Below are positions 17,158 through 24,785 of a DNA stretch of 64,000 bases, in pieces. The DNA lies in contig JAFPVW010000087.1 in NCBI GenBank assembly GCA_017395215.1, positions 1 to 64,000 on the forward strand, in the 5' to 3' direction. This DNA comes from Prevotella sp. (lineage in GTDB: Bacteria > Bacteroidota > Bacteroidia > Bacteroidales > Bacteroidaceae). Every line of letters begins with the position of its first letter. The stretch's first letter is position 1. The translations under genes and the position numbers were made by a program. Below the pieces are notes generated by a model that made no database searches, was not told where the DNA came from, and saw only the letters and a program-made list of their open reading frames with translations.

Positions 17158-18855
17158 TTACCGGTTCATCAGTGTATCGTAGTCCACGCAACCGCCAATC
17201 ATTCGGGAACCAGGCTGGTACGCTGGCGACAAGATGTTGGACGTATCGTCCGACCAACAACAGCGTATGCCAGCCAAGTATAGCAGCACGTATGGCAAGT
17301 GGTCGGTAAGTAGCGGCTTCCCGACAGATGTCGACAAACGCTGCAAGACTTCAGCGTGATGCTGGCGATAAGTGCTAGAGCACCAAATCCACATAGGCAC
17401 CTCGAACTCGTATTTGGCTTGAGCGGCAGTTGGTTCTTGGAACAACCGCCCATGGACTGGCAACTCGTCATAGACCTCTTCTCCGTGGTCTGCCACGTAC
17501 AGCACGACGGCATCGTCATTTTCATACAGCGACAAAATACTGTCGACGACCAAATCGTTATAACGTGTGGCGTTGTCATATTCAATCATCATGGTTTTTG
17601 CATTCTTATCTCCTTCCCTGTCGGCATAGTCCTTTGGTGAGAAATGTGCTTCCGACGGCGGGTATCGCATAGCGTAGTCAAAATGCTGACCGATAAGGTG
17701 GATGATGTCCAGTGTGTAGTTCCTGTCGGCGTGATTTCTCCTGTAATCGCCGACTTGTCTCACCAACCCTAAGTCATACTTGCCCGACTTCCTGTTGCGG
17801 AAGGTGAAGAGCGAGTCGCTCAACTCGCCGTCAGCGAGGAAGAAATGGCCCGCTTGGTTGGTTGCCCCCTTCATGAATCCCCTGAGCAGATACTGGTTTG
17901 AGAAGAAGCGTACTTCGTAGCCGGCACGCCTGAAGAGTATGGGGAACAACGGCATAGTGCCTATGGATTCCGTCATACCGTATTCCCACAAGGAGAAGAT
18001 GTCGAGAAAGACATTGCTCGTGATGTTCCACGGTGTCACAACGTCGTCGAAGACAAACAGCTCACCGTCGTCCATGCGTTTCTGCTGCAACGGCGTAGTC
18101 GGCAACTGGTAGCCGTAGAGTGTAGAGTGGTGCTTGTTGTAGCTTTCACCGATGACAAGGATGATGTGGGGCGACAAATGCGAACAACTGTCAATCCGCG
18201 CCGAGAAAGTCGAACGTTTGATGTCGCCGAGGACAAGCGACGATTTCCTGATTGAGTGCCAGGCGAATGCCAGGCGATGCAACGGCGTGGGAACCTCCTC
18301 GTGATAGTGGCGAAAGATGAGGCCCTCCATCGTCTGTAGGTCTCCGCCCTGGGAAAATAACTGCAAGTACCGGCACGTCGGAGGTATCTCACATATCAGG
18401 CATATACCCAGAAGGACAACACCTATTATATAAACGACCTTGTTCCCAATGACAGGCTTGCGCAGGATGAACAACGCAAATGGAAGGGCAACAACCATCA
18501 GGAGCAATGCCGCCATTCGCCATCTGCCCAACACATAGAGACCGACAAACGAGGAAAGGAACTCACTCAATTCACGCCCGTTGCTGAGCATCGTGTTTGA
18601 CAGTATCTGTGGCGTGATGGGCGAGGAGAAGAACTCTTGGCAATAGCAGTCGACGATGCAGACGGCAATGAGAAGTTCGCCAACAGCAAGTTGCACGGCG
18701 CCACGCAGCAGCCTGGGAATGTATGCCGTTGGCCAACTGATGGCAAAAGCCGTCAAGATGGGTGCCGTCAAACAATGAAAAGACAGCCCGTTTGTAACGT
18801 CGATACACAACAAACAGGCCGTCAAACTTATTAGGAACAGTGGCAAGGCACCCAT
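17158..18855 (-). CDS. Phosphoethanolamine transferase (EptA/sulfatase-fold family)
   Basis: Inner-membrane enzyme of 565 residues predicted to transfer phosphoethanolamine from phosphatidylethanolamine to lipid A or a glycan. About five N-terminal spans precede a periplasmic alkaline-phosphatase-fold domain. Metal-site and active-site motifs are IILVIGESYNKHHSTLYGY, the Thr region TPWNITSNVF, and VADHGEEVYDE. The start was placed at ATG 18855 because it overlaps the upstream lipoprotein stop as TGATG; an in-frame GTG at 18876 is less likely. It belongs to an envelope-gene run with the acyltransferase and lipoprotein. Lipid A modification of this kind can reduce sensitivity to cationic peptides, but the substrate is not shown by sequence. 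Confidence 0.88.
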   Translation of the reverse strand: MGALPLFLISLTACLLCIDVTNGLSFHCLTAPILTAFAISWPTAYIPRLLRGAVQLAVGELLIAVCIVDCYCQEFFSSPITPQILSNTMLSNGRELSEFLSSFVGLYVLGRWRMAALLLMVVALPFALFILRKPVIGNKVVYIIGVVLLGICLICEIPPTCRYLQLFSQGGDLQTMEGLIFRHYHEEVPTPLHRLAFAWHSIRKSSLVLGDIKRSTFSARIDSCSHLSPHIILVIGESYNKHHSTLYGYQLPTTPLQQKRMDDGELFVFDDVVTPWNITSNVFLDIFSLWEYGMTESIGTMPLFPILFRRAGYEVRFFSNQYLLRGFMKGATNQAGHFFLADGELSDSLFTFRNRKSGKYDLGLVRQVGDYRRNHADRNYTLDIIHLIGQHFDYAMRYPPSEAHFSPKDYADREGDKNAKTMMIEYDNATRYNDLVVDSILSLYENDDAVVLYVADHGEEVYDELPVHGRLFQEPTAAQAKYEFEVPMWIWCSSTYRQHHAEVLQRLSTSVGKPLLTDHLPYVLLYLAGIRCCWSDDTSNILSPAYQPGSRMIGGCVDYDTLMNR

Positions 18856-19601
18856 CACTGCTTGGTCAGTGTCCACTCAAGGTCGTCACCGTAGTAGTCA
18901 TCGTAAAGGTACATTGTCTTGCCTTCTATCTCGAAATAGATGTAGTCGGTATAACTACCAGAGCTGCCATCCTCCTTGATGGCAATGACGCCCTTTGACT
19001 TTCCTTCCATCTCGTAGGTGAAAGTGCCCTTTTCCGTACCACTGCCTGAGTAGGAATCATAATACCTTACAACCCAAGTCCCGGTTCCGTCGCTCTTGAA
19101 AGTCAGAGTAAGGGAATCCTCCCAACTACTACCAGACTCCTTTCCAGACCAAGTTCCTGTTACCGTGCTGTTGCTATAACTGCCACTGCCCGAGGACTCC
19201 TTGGTCAACGATGTCTTAAGTTCGTGGTCCTCGTCATAAATAAGCATGATCTTGCCTTCTATTTCAAAATATAGGATTTCCGTTGTCTTTCCACTATAGC
19301 TGTCATAGACTTGAGCCGTCATGATGCCCTTATTGTTTCCGCTCATGGAATAAGTGAAAGAAGTCCTGTTCGTCTCAGTCCCCGAATACTTGTCTTCATA
19401 CTTTGTGACAAGCGTTCCTGTACCATCAGATTTGAAGGTGAAAGCATACGAATAACGTCCTTCATAACCAGTCCAAGTACCAACGATACCATTGCCGTTG
19501 CTATCGTCATCATCACTACTGCAAGCTACAAAGCCTGCGCTCAGCATTGCCACCATTATCATAGCCAGCATGCTCCAAGAAAATATTCTTTTCATTGACA
19601 T
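18855..19601 (-). CDS. Surface lipoprotein with duplicated beta domain
   Basis: 248 residues. The signal peptide ends at the lipobox FVAC, followed by SSDDDD, the acidic pattern known in Bacteroidota to direct lipoproteins to the cell surface. Two tandem domains (about 38-130 and 143-248) align clearly: both contain GTW-G, FKSDGTGT, a TFTYEM-like strand and YFEIEGK near the end. Each resembles a lipocalin-like barrel of the kind found in many Bacteroidota lipoproteins. The stop overlaps the start of the phosphoethanolamine transferase gene by one base. Ligand and role are unknown. Confidence 0.8.
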   Translation of the reverse strand: MSMKRIFSWSMLAMIMVAMLSAGFVACSSDDDDSNGNGIVGTWTGYEGRYSYAFTFKSDGTGTLVTKYEDKYSGTETNRTSFTYSMSGNNKGIMTAQVYDSYSGKTTEILYFEIEGKIMLIYDEDHELKTSLTKESSGSGSYSNSTVTGTWSGKESGSSWEDSLTLTFKSDGTGTWVVRYYDSYSGSGTEKGTFTYEMEGKSKGVIAIKEDGSSGSYTDYIYFEIEGKTMYLYDDYYGDDLEWTLTKQ

Positions 19602-19729
19602 AATCTTAGTGAAATTATAAACTATTCAATAAACCTACGGTGGTATTTCTATTCGTGATAGAAAGTTCTACCCTGCTGATTGCAGCACTTGCGCTACAAT
19701 TGTTCCATAGCATTTACACCAAAGCCGCT

Positions 19730-20359
19730 TTAGAAGTCGAAACCTATTGTAATTGCAGGTGTGTTAAATTTGCATTTCTTTCTAAGCTCTGAGAAATCAC
19801 TTGCCCATGCCAAACCAATATGCCATGTATCATTGAACATAATGTTAGCACCTATTTGATAACCTATCTGGAAGCGTTTACATGCGTCATCCCATCCTAT
19901 TTCTTGCACATCTTTCTTGTCAAAGAGATTAAACGATTCGTCATCATAGTCATCCTCGGCTTTTAGTTTACCGACAACGTTAAAACGTGCATATAATCCG
20001 CCAAAAGGCAAGATGGAAACTGCATCGGACACATTCCATTTGTACATAAGACTAACAGGCACTTTGGCAGACACAAAAGTGATATTCATATCTACACCAT
20101 CTTCAGTATCAGACCAGAAAGCGGCATTTACCGCTCCACCAACTTCAACAAAAATGGGTGTTGCATTTGCAACACTGATCTTATGATTAAAGGCTGCGGT
20201 AAATCCTGTGAAATCTTGATCCTTTCCGTTTTGGGTGTCAACAACCAATGTCATAGGGTTATAACTAACCTCGAAACTGTTCCACTCATCTGCCTTGGAC
20301 TGTGCATTAGCGCTGACAAACATTATCATAAGCGCCATAGTCAAAAAAAACTTTTTCAT
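19730..20359 (-). CDS. Outer-membrane beta-barrel protein
   Basis: 209 residues with a cleavable signal peptide (MFVSANAQ) and an alternating hydrophobic/aromatic strand pattern ending in IGFDF, the usual aromatic C-terminus of porin-like barrels (OmpX/PorT class, about eight strands). It is probably a small outer-membrane barrel without an obvious enzymatic site. It is the first gene after a CAAAGGTA-type promoter, with the lipoprotein gene 128 bp downstream. That gap (19602-19729) shows no clear terminator or promoter. Confidence 0.75.
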   Translation of the reverse strand: MKKFFLTMALMIMFVSANAQSKADEWNSFEVSYNPMTLVVDTQNGKDQDFTGFTAAFNHKISVANATPIFVEVGGAVNAAFWSDTEDGVDMNITFVSAKVPVSLMYKWNVSDAVSILPFGGLYARFNVVGKLKAEDDYDDESFNLFDKKDVQEIGWDDACKRFQIGYQIGANIMFNDTWHIGLAWASDFSELRKKCKFNTPAITIGFDF

Positions 20360-20398
20360 TGTCTTCGTTGTTTTGATTTAACATTAAATTATAATGTG

Positions 20399-20406
20399 CA
20401 AAGGTA
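20399..20406 (-). promoter_or_regulatory. -7 element for the outer-membrane barrel gene
   Basis: The minus strand reads TACCTTTG, 40 bp before the barrel gene start. The -33 element is only partial (CCAAGG near 20428-20433 on the plus strand). Confidence 0.5.
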
Positions 20407-20463
20407 GGATAATTTAACGTTATGGCACCAAGGACGATGTAGCCAATACGGCGACATGTACCC

Positions 20464-20673
20464 TTATTGGCTACACACCTCATTGGAATACAATTGGAAG
20501 AAGTCGAAGTGCAGGATGCGACTTATGCGCAGGAGTACGCTGGTGTCGATGCTGCTCTTTTCGTAGATTTTGTAGAGGTTGGTGCGGTGACAGCCCAGTT
20601 CGCGGGCAAGCCAGACTGATGTCTTGCCTTGCTCTTCCACTTGCCTGCGTATGCACTGTCCGATGTGTATCAT
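20464..20673 (-). CDS. Small XRE-type helix-turn-helix protein
   Basis: 69 residues, almost entirely a single HTH fold: RRQVEEQGKTSVWLARELGCHRTNLYKIYEKSSIDTSVLLRISRIL, with the recognition helix around CHRTNLYK. This short stand-alone regulator type is frequent in Bacteroidota. It lies downstream of a strong promoter and a roughly 200-nt leader with a long nested hairpin (20725-20841), so its expression is probably controlled at the RNA level. Targets are unknown. It starts at ATG 20673; an upstream frame that overlaps it is not convincing. Confidence 0.75.
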   Translation of the reverse strand: MIHIGQCIRRQVEEQGKTSVWLARELGCHRTNLYKIYEKSSIDTSVLLRISRILHFDFFQLYSNEVCSQ

Positions 20674-20724
20674 TCCCTACGTTTTGGATACAAAAAATGC
20701 GTGAAGCATCGTTATCCAAGTCCC

Positions 20725-20841
20725 AAGGCCGTAGGAAATGCCCACACACATAGATAAGAAAAGCCCACGCATAACGTGAGCATTCTACCTATCTATCCTT
20801 TTGTGTGTCAAGACCGTTAAATTTCCTACGTTTAGGGCCTT
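20725..20841 (-). ncRNA. Long nested hairpin, structured leader of the HTH gene
   Basis: Nested complementary arms, from outside in: AAGGCC (20725-20730) with GGCCTT (20836-20841); GTAGGAAAT with ATTTCCTAC (20731-20739 with 20821-20829); ACACACA (20744-20750) with TGTGTGT (20802-20808); ATAGATA (20750-20756) with TATCTAT (20790-20796); and an apical CACG-CATAA-CGTG (20766-20778). On the minus strand the apical stem is followed by TTTTC, so it could act as an intrinsic terminator inside the leader. A promoter at 20883-20913 would transcribe this RNA. It may be an attenuator, an independent small RNA, or a non-autonomous repeat. Confidence 0.55.
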
Positions 20842-20882
20842 CAGAACAGATAGCTGAACGCTATGTTACCACAATTTGTTGG

Positions 20883-20913
20883 CAAAGGTAGCGAAAATAT
20901 TTGAACTACCAAA
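20883..20913 (-). promoter_or_regulatory. Promoter of the structured leader and HTH gene
   Basis: The minus strand has TACCTTTG (20883-20890) and TTTG (20910-20913) 19 bp upstream, close to consensus. Transcription would begin near 20876, about 200 nt before the HTH start codon. Confidence 0.65.
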
Positions 20914-20926
20914 ATTTTTTCACGAA

Positions 20927-20961
20927 AAAGAGGGATATACGAATACAGTACATCCCTCTTT
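20927..20961 (-). terminator. Terminator of the M16 peptidase gene
   Basis: AAAGAGGGAT (20927-20936) pairs perfectly with ATCCCTCTTT (20952-20961), 22 bp past the M16 stop. A-rich and T-rich arms allow termination in either direction. It insulates the M16 unit from the downstream HTH promoter. Confidence 0.7.
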
Positions 20962-20982
20962 AGCAATTTATTTTTACTATCC

Positions 20983-23820
20983 CTACTCCGCCGGTAGCAT
21001 CACCACTTCGGCCTCGTTGCCCGACTTCAGCACCTCGGCCACGAAGGCACAGATGCTCTGAGGCGTGAGGGCCTGGATGGTCTTCTCGCAGTCAGTATGC
21101 AGGTCGAGGTTCCACTTGCGCCATGCATCGATACGGCCGGCCCAGTAGCCGTTGTTCTTCTGCGCGTCGCCGAGATTCTTCAGCATATACTCCTTCACCT
21201 TCGTCACCATGTCGGCATCGCACTTGCCTGCTGCCATGTCCATGACGGCGCGGCGCATGATGCTCAGGGCAACGTCGGCCTTCTCGGGCTTCATCGGGCA
21301 GACGGCGAAGATGCTGGCCTCGTCGCCAAAGTCGTCGCGGCTGATATCAGCCTGAGCCTGTACGGTGTAGGCGGCGCTGGCCTCCTCGCGGATTTCCTTC
21401 AGATAAACCATCTGCAGCACCTGTCCAGCAGCCTGCGAGCGTACGATGTTCTCCAGTGTGTAAGGTATCTTCTCGGAATACCAGTGCATGACAGCCATGG
21501 CCTTCGGCGTCTCGGCCTTGTGCTTGAAGTTGTTCACCACCTTGCCTGTGTAGTCAGTCGAAACGTCCTTGCCCTTCACAATGTTCTTCTGTGAGGGCAG
21601 CGAGCCGAGGTACTGCTCAACGAGCGGGCGGATCTTTGCCTCGTCGTAGTTACCGATGATGGTGAAGGTGAAGGCAGCGGCGTTTGCCGTGCGCTCCTTG
21701 GCCATTTGGAGGATGCGGTCGTAGCTGACGTCCTTCAGGTCTTCAACGTCAAGGTTCTTGAAGCGGGGGTTGTGCTTGGTCAGCGTCAGGCTCAGCGAGT
21801 CGCTGAACACGGCCTCGGGCTGCAGCAGACGGTTCTTGAGCTGCAGTTCGGTAGTCTTCATCATCTGGTCGTACGACTGCTCGTCTTTCTTGATGTTGCT
21901 GGTCATGTAGAGGTAGACGAGCTGCATCATCGTCTCAACATCGGTGGGAGTCGACGAGCCGTTGACGTTGGTGCGCTGGGTACTCATCGAGAGCGTGGCA
22001 CCGGCAATCTTTCCGGCCAGGGCCTTGGTCAGCTCGGTGTGCGAGAAGGCGCCCAGTCCGCTGGCCTCGACAGCATCGTTGAACAGGGCGATGTTGGCGC
22101 GCTCCTTGACATCGTAGAGTGCCGAGCCGCCCCAGCCCTCACCCGTCAGCAGCACCTGGTCCTTCTTCAGGTCAGTCTGCTTCAGGATGACTTTCACGCC
22201 GTTCTGCAGCGTCAGTTCCGTATAGCCGAACTTATCGTTCTTCACCTCCTTGGTAATCTTGCCCGGCTTGGGCAGGGTGGTCATCAGAGGCTCGTCCTTC
22301 ACGTTGTCGACCCAGGCCGTCAGCTGCTGGGCGCGGGCGTCGCGGATGGCGCCAAGCAGTCCAGCCTCAGTGGGGTAAGTGGCCCCGTCCTTCTCCTGGT
22401 TGAAGTTCAGCACCACGAGGTTCGAGTCGCTCTTCGGCATGAGCTGGGCCATCACGGCGTTGATGGCATCGATGGGAATGGCAGGCACCAGCTGCTTCAT
22501 CAGCTGATAGTAGTCGTCGATAGATGGAATCGGCTCGTTGTTAAGGAAGTGCTGAACGTACTCATTGACGAACTGTGAGTTGTAGCGCTTGTCCTTGTTC
22601 GAGTACTGCTTGTCGAGCGCGCTCAGCGTGTTGGCCTTCGAGCGGCCGTACTCCGTCTGCGTGAAGCCGAACTCTGCGGCGCGGCGGGCTTCGGCAACGA
22701 CGGTCTTCACGGCCTCGTTCATCTTGCCATCCTTAGGCACGATGCCCAGATCGAAGGCGTCCTTGGGCTTCGACAGCACGTAGGTGCCGTCGCTGGCCGA
22801 CGCCTGCAGGAAGGGGCAGTCGGGTTTCTCGGCCAGTTCGCCGAGTCGGCTGTTCAGCATGCCGACGGCCACGTTCTTCATGTAGTTGGCCACGAGATAT
22901 TCCAGCGAGCCCTTCACTGAGTCGGGGATGGCCTCGTGCTTGAACATCACCTCGGCCATGTCTATGCGCTGCTCCTTGTCCTTGTCGATGATGACGATTG
23001 GCTCGGCATTGTCGGGCACGTCCACCAGTTCCAGTTTGGCAGCATCGGCACCAGGCTTGGCAATCTGCGAGAACATCGTCTTGATTTTCTGCTCCACCTT
23101 GTCGACGTCGACGTCACCGACCACGATGATGCCCTGGTTGTCGGGGCGGTACCACTTCTCGTAGTACTGCTGCAGGAATGGGCGCTCAAAATTGTCGATA
23201 ATCTCCATCAGACCGATAGGCATACGGTGGCCGTACTTCGAGCCGGGATAGAGCTTGGGCAGGTCGCGCTCCAGCATACGCATCTGGGCCGACGTGCGCA
23301 GTCGCCACTCCTCGTGTATGACGCCGCGCTCCTTCTCAATCTCCTCCTGTTCCAGGAGCAGGCCGTCGGCCCAGTCCCAGAGAATCATCAGGCATGAGTC
23401 GACGATGCCCTCGCGCGTGGTGGGTACATTACTTATATTATAGACCGTCTGGTCGATTGAGGTGTAGGCGTTCAGGTCGGTGCCGAACTTCACGCCGATA
23501 CTTTCACACCAGCGCAGCAGCTCGTTGCCCTTGAAGTGCTTCGAGCCGTTGAAGGCCATGTGCTCGAGGAAGTGTGCCAGACCGCGCTGCGTGTCGTCCT
23601 CCTGAATGGAGCCCACCTTCTGTGCGATGTAGAATTCAGCCCGCTTCTCCGGCCACTCGTTGTGGCGGATGTAGTAGGTCAGTCCGTTGTCGAGCTTGCC
23701 AATGCGCACGTCGGGGTCAACGGGGATGGGCGGCATCTGCATCTGTTGCTGCTGTGCAGCTGCCGTTGTGAAGCTGGCCACGGCCAGCACAAGTGTTGCA
23801 AAGATTTTCCTTGTCTTCAT
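20983..23820 (-). CDS. M16-family zinc metallopeptidase (pitrilysin/insulinase type)
   Basis: 945 residues with a signal peptide (SFTTAAAQ), so periplasmic or outer-membrane facing. The inverted zinc motif HFLEH (in RGLAHFLEHMAFNGSKHF, about residue 80) is intact, with the downstream Glu expected in the region GVIHEEWR. The usual M16 duplication is present: an active N-terminal half and an inactive C-terminal half around residues 520-930. Such enzymes degrade unfolded peptides in a clamshell chamber. It has its own promoter at 23847-23854 and a terminator, so it is probably monocistronic. Confidence 0.93.
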   Translation of the reverse strand: MKTRKIFATLVLAVASFTTAAAQQQQMQMPPIPVDPDVRIGKLDNGLTYYIRHNEWPEKRAEFYIAQKVGSIQEDDTQRGLAHFLEHMAFNGSKHFKGNELLRWCESIGVKFGTDLNAYTSIDQTVYNISNVPTTREGIVDSCLMILWDWADGLLLEQEEIEKERGVIHEEWRLRTSAQMRMLERDLPKLYPGSKYGHRMPIGLMEIIDNFERPFLQQYYEKWYRPDNQGIIVVGDVDVDKVEQKIKTMFSQIAKPGADAAKLELVDVPDNAEPIVIIDKDKEQRIDMAEVMFKHEAIPDSVKGSLEYLVANYMKNVAVGMLNSRLGELAEKPDCPFLQASASDGTYVLSKPKDAFDLGIVPKDGKMNEAVKTVVAEARRAAEFGFTQTEYGRSKANTLSALDKQYSNKDKRYNSQFVNEYVQHFLNNEPIPSIDDYYQLMKQLVPAIPIDAINAVMAQLMPKSDSNLVVLNFNQEKDGATYPTEAGLLGAIRDARAQQLTAWVDNVKDEPLMTTLPKPGKITKEVKNDKFGYTELTLQNGVKVILKQTDLKKDQVLLTGEGWGGSALYDVKERANIALFNDAVEASGLGAFSHTELTKALAGKIAGATLSMSTQRTNVNGSSTPTDVETMMQLVYLYMTSNIKKDEQSYDQMMKTTELQLKNRLLQPEAVFSDSLSLTLTKHNPRFKNLDVEDLKDVSYDRILQMAKERTANAAAFTFTIIGNYDEAKIRPLVEQYLGSLPSQKNIVKGKDVSTDYTGKVVNNFKHKAETPKAMAVMHWYSEKIPYTLENIVRSQAAGQVLQMVYLKEIREEASAAYTVQAQADISRDDFGDEASIFAVCPMKPEKADVALSIMRRAVMDMAAGKCDADMVTKVKEYMLKNLGDAQKNNGYWAGRIDAWRKWNLDLHTDCEKTIQALTPQSICAFVAEVLKSGNEAEVVMLPAE

Positions 23821-23846
23821 AATGATTCTTGTTTATTATTGCGGTG

Positions 23847-23854
23847 CAAAAGTA
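23847..23854 (-). promoter_or_regulatory. -7 element for the M16 gene
   Basis: The minus strand reads TACTTTTG, 27 bp before the M16 start codon. Confidence 0.5.
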
Positions 23855-23903
23855 CTGCTTTTTTATGGATTAGACGCAGAAAACACCGAAAAACTACACC
23901 CTT

Positions 23904-24770
23904 TCAACATATTTTGTCTCTTTTCACTGCTAACTTGGCGCGCAGGACTATAAGGCGGCGGAGCTCTTCAGCCGATGTGCAGGCAGCAATGCAGGCCTCT
24001 ATCTCAGCGTTGCAGCGTTCCGTTTCAGTTGTTGCGCACTCATCCTCTTCCTGTTCCTCATCGCCGAAGCCGTAGGTGTCGAAGTCGAAGTCATCGTCGA
24101 GGCCTAAGTCCAAGTTCTGTTGGTCCTCACCGTCGGCCTCCTTTCCAAATATCCGGTCAAGCTGGCTCTTAAACTCCCGCATTTCCTCCGAAGAGAGTTC
24201 GTTCTGGTAGGTCTCCAGGTACTCATACCCTGGCAGCAGGTGGTTGTCGTTGATTGGCAGCTTGTAATTCTGCCATTGCTCGTAGAAGTCGTAGCAGCAT
24301 TGCAGGATGGTCATGCTGATGTCATCGCATCGCCACTGTGCGGCAATCTTGAGTTCCTCGTAGTTGATGATGTTGCTTGTCGTGATGAGCACGGCATGCA
24401 CCTCGAGTGGCTCAGCTATGGTTGGGGCGATGAGTTCGCGCATGGACAGGGCACCCTGACAGACTTTCCAGACAGGACTGGTGCGGCAGACGTTTCCGTG
24501 TGCCAGTTCCGGTGTGCTGACATCCTGAAACTTAGCCTCCTTGTCGCGTTCGCAGAAGTCGAGTTCGGCTATTTCGCGCGTTTTTTTCATCATGTAGTCA
24601 ATGAGCACGAGTACGAGTTCGCTGCCTTTGACGTATATATAGGCGTTGCTTTTCTCCAGCGTTGAGCAGATGTTATCCACCCGGCGTGAGTAGACGTCCG
24701 CCTCCTGCCCTAACAGCGACAGGAAGCGGAAGATGGTCTGTGAAGTCTGGTTCTTGAAATCGTTGATCAT
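23904..24770 (-). CDS. Acidic protein of unknown function, partner of AAA+ ATPase
   Basis: 288 residues, not recognised. The N-terminal 170 residues look alpha-helical (SQTIFRFLSLLGQEADVYSRRV; ISMTILQCCYDFYEQWQNY). A strongly acidic linker (DLGLDDDFDFDTYGFGDEEQEEDE) leads to a short Cys-containing helical tail. There is no signal peptide or membrane span, so it is cytoplasmic. It starts 15 bases after the AAA+ gene in the same direction, making it a likely substrate, adaptor or assembly partner of that ATPase. The acidic linker may mediate the interaction. Confidence 0.7.
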   Translation of the reverse strand: MINDFKNQTSQTIFRFLSLLGQEADVYSRRVDNICSTLEKSNAYIYVKGSELVLVLIDYMMKKTREIAELDFCERDKEAKFQDVSTPELAHGNVCRTSPVWKVCQGALSMRELIAPTIAEPLEVHAVLITTSNIINYEELKIAAQWRCDDISMTILQCCYDFYEQWQNYKLPINDNHLLPGYEYLETYQNELSSEEMREFKSQLDRIFGKEADGEDQQNLDLGLDDDFDFDTYGFGDEEQEEDECATTETERCNAEIEACIAACTSAEELRRLIVLRAKLAVKRDKIC

Positions 24771-24785
24771 AGCAGCATACTGGTG

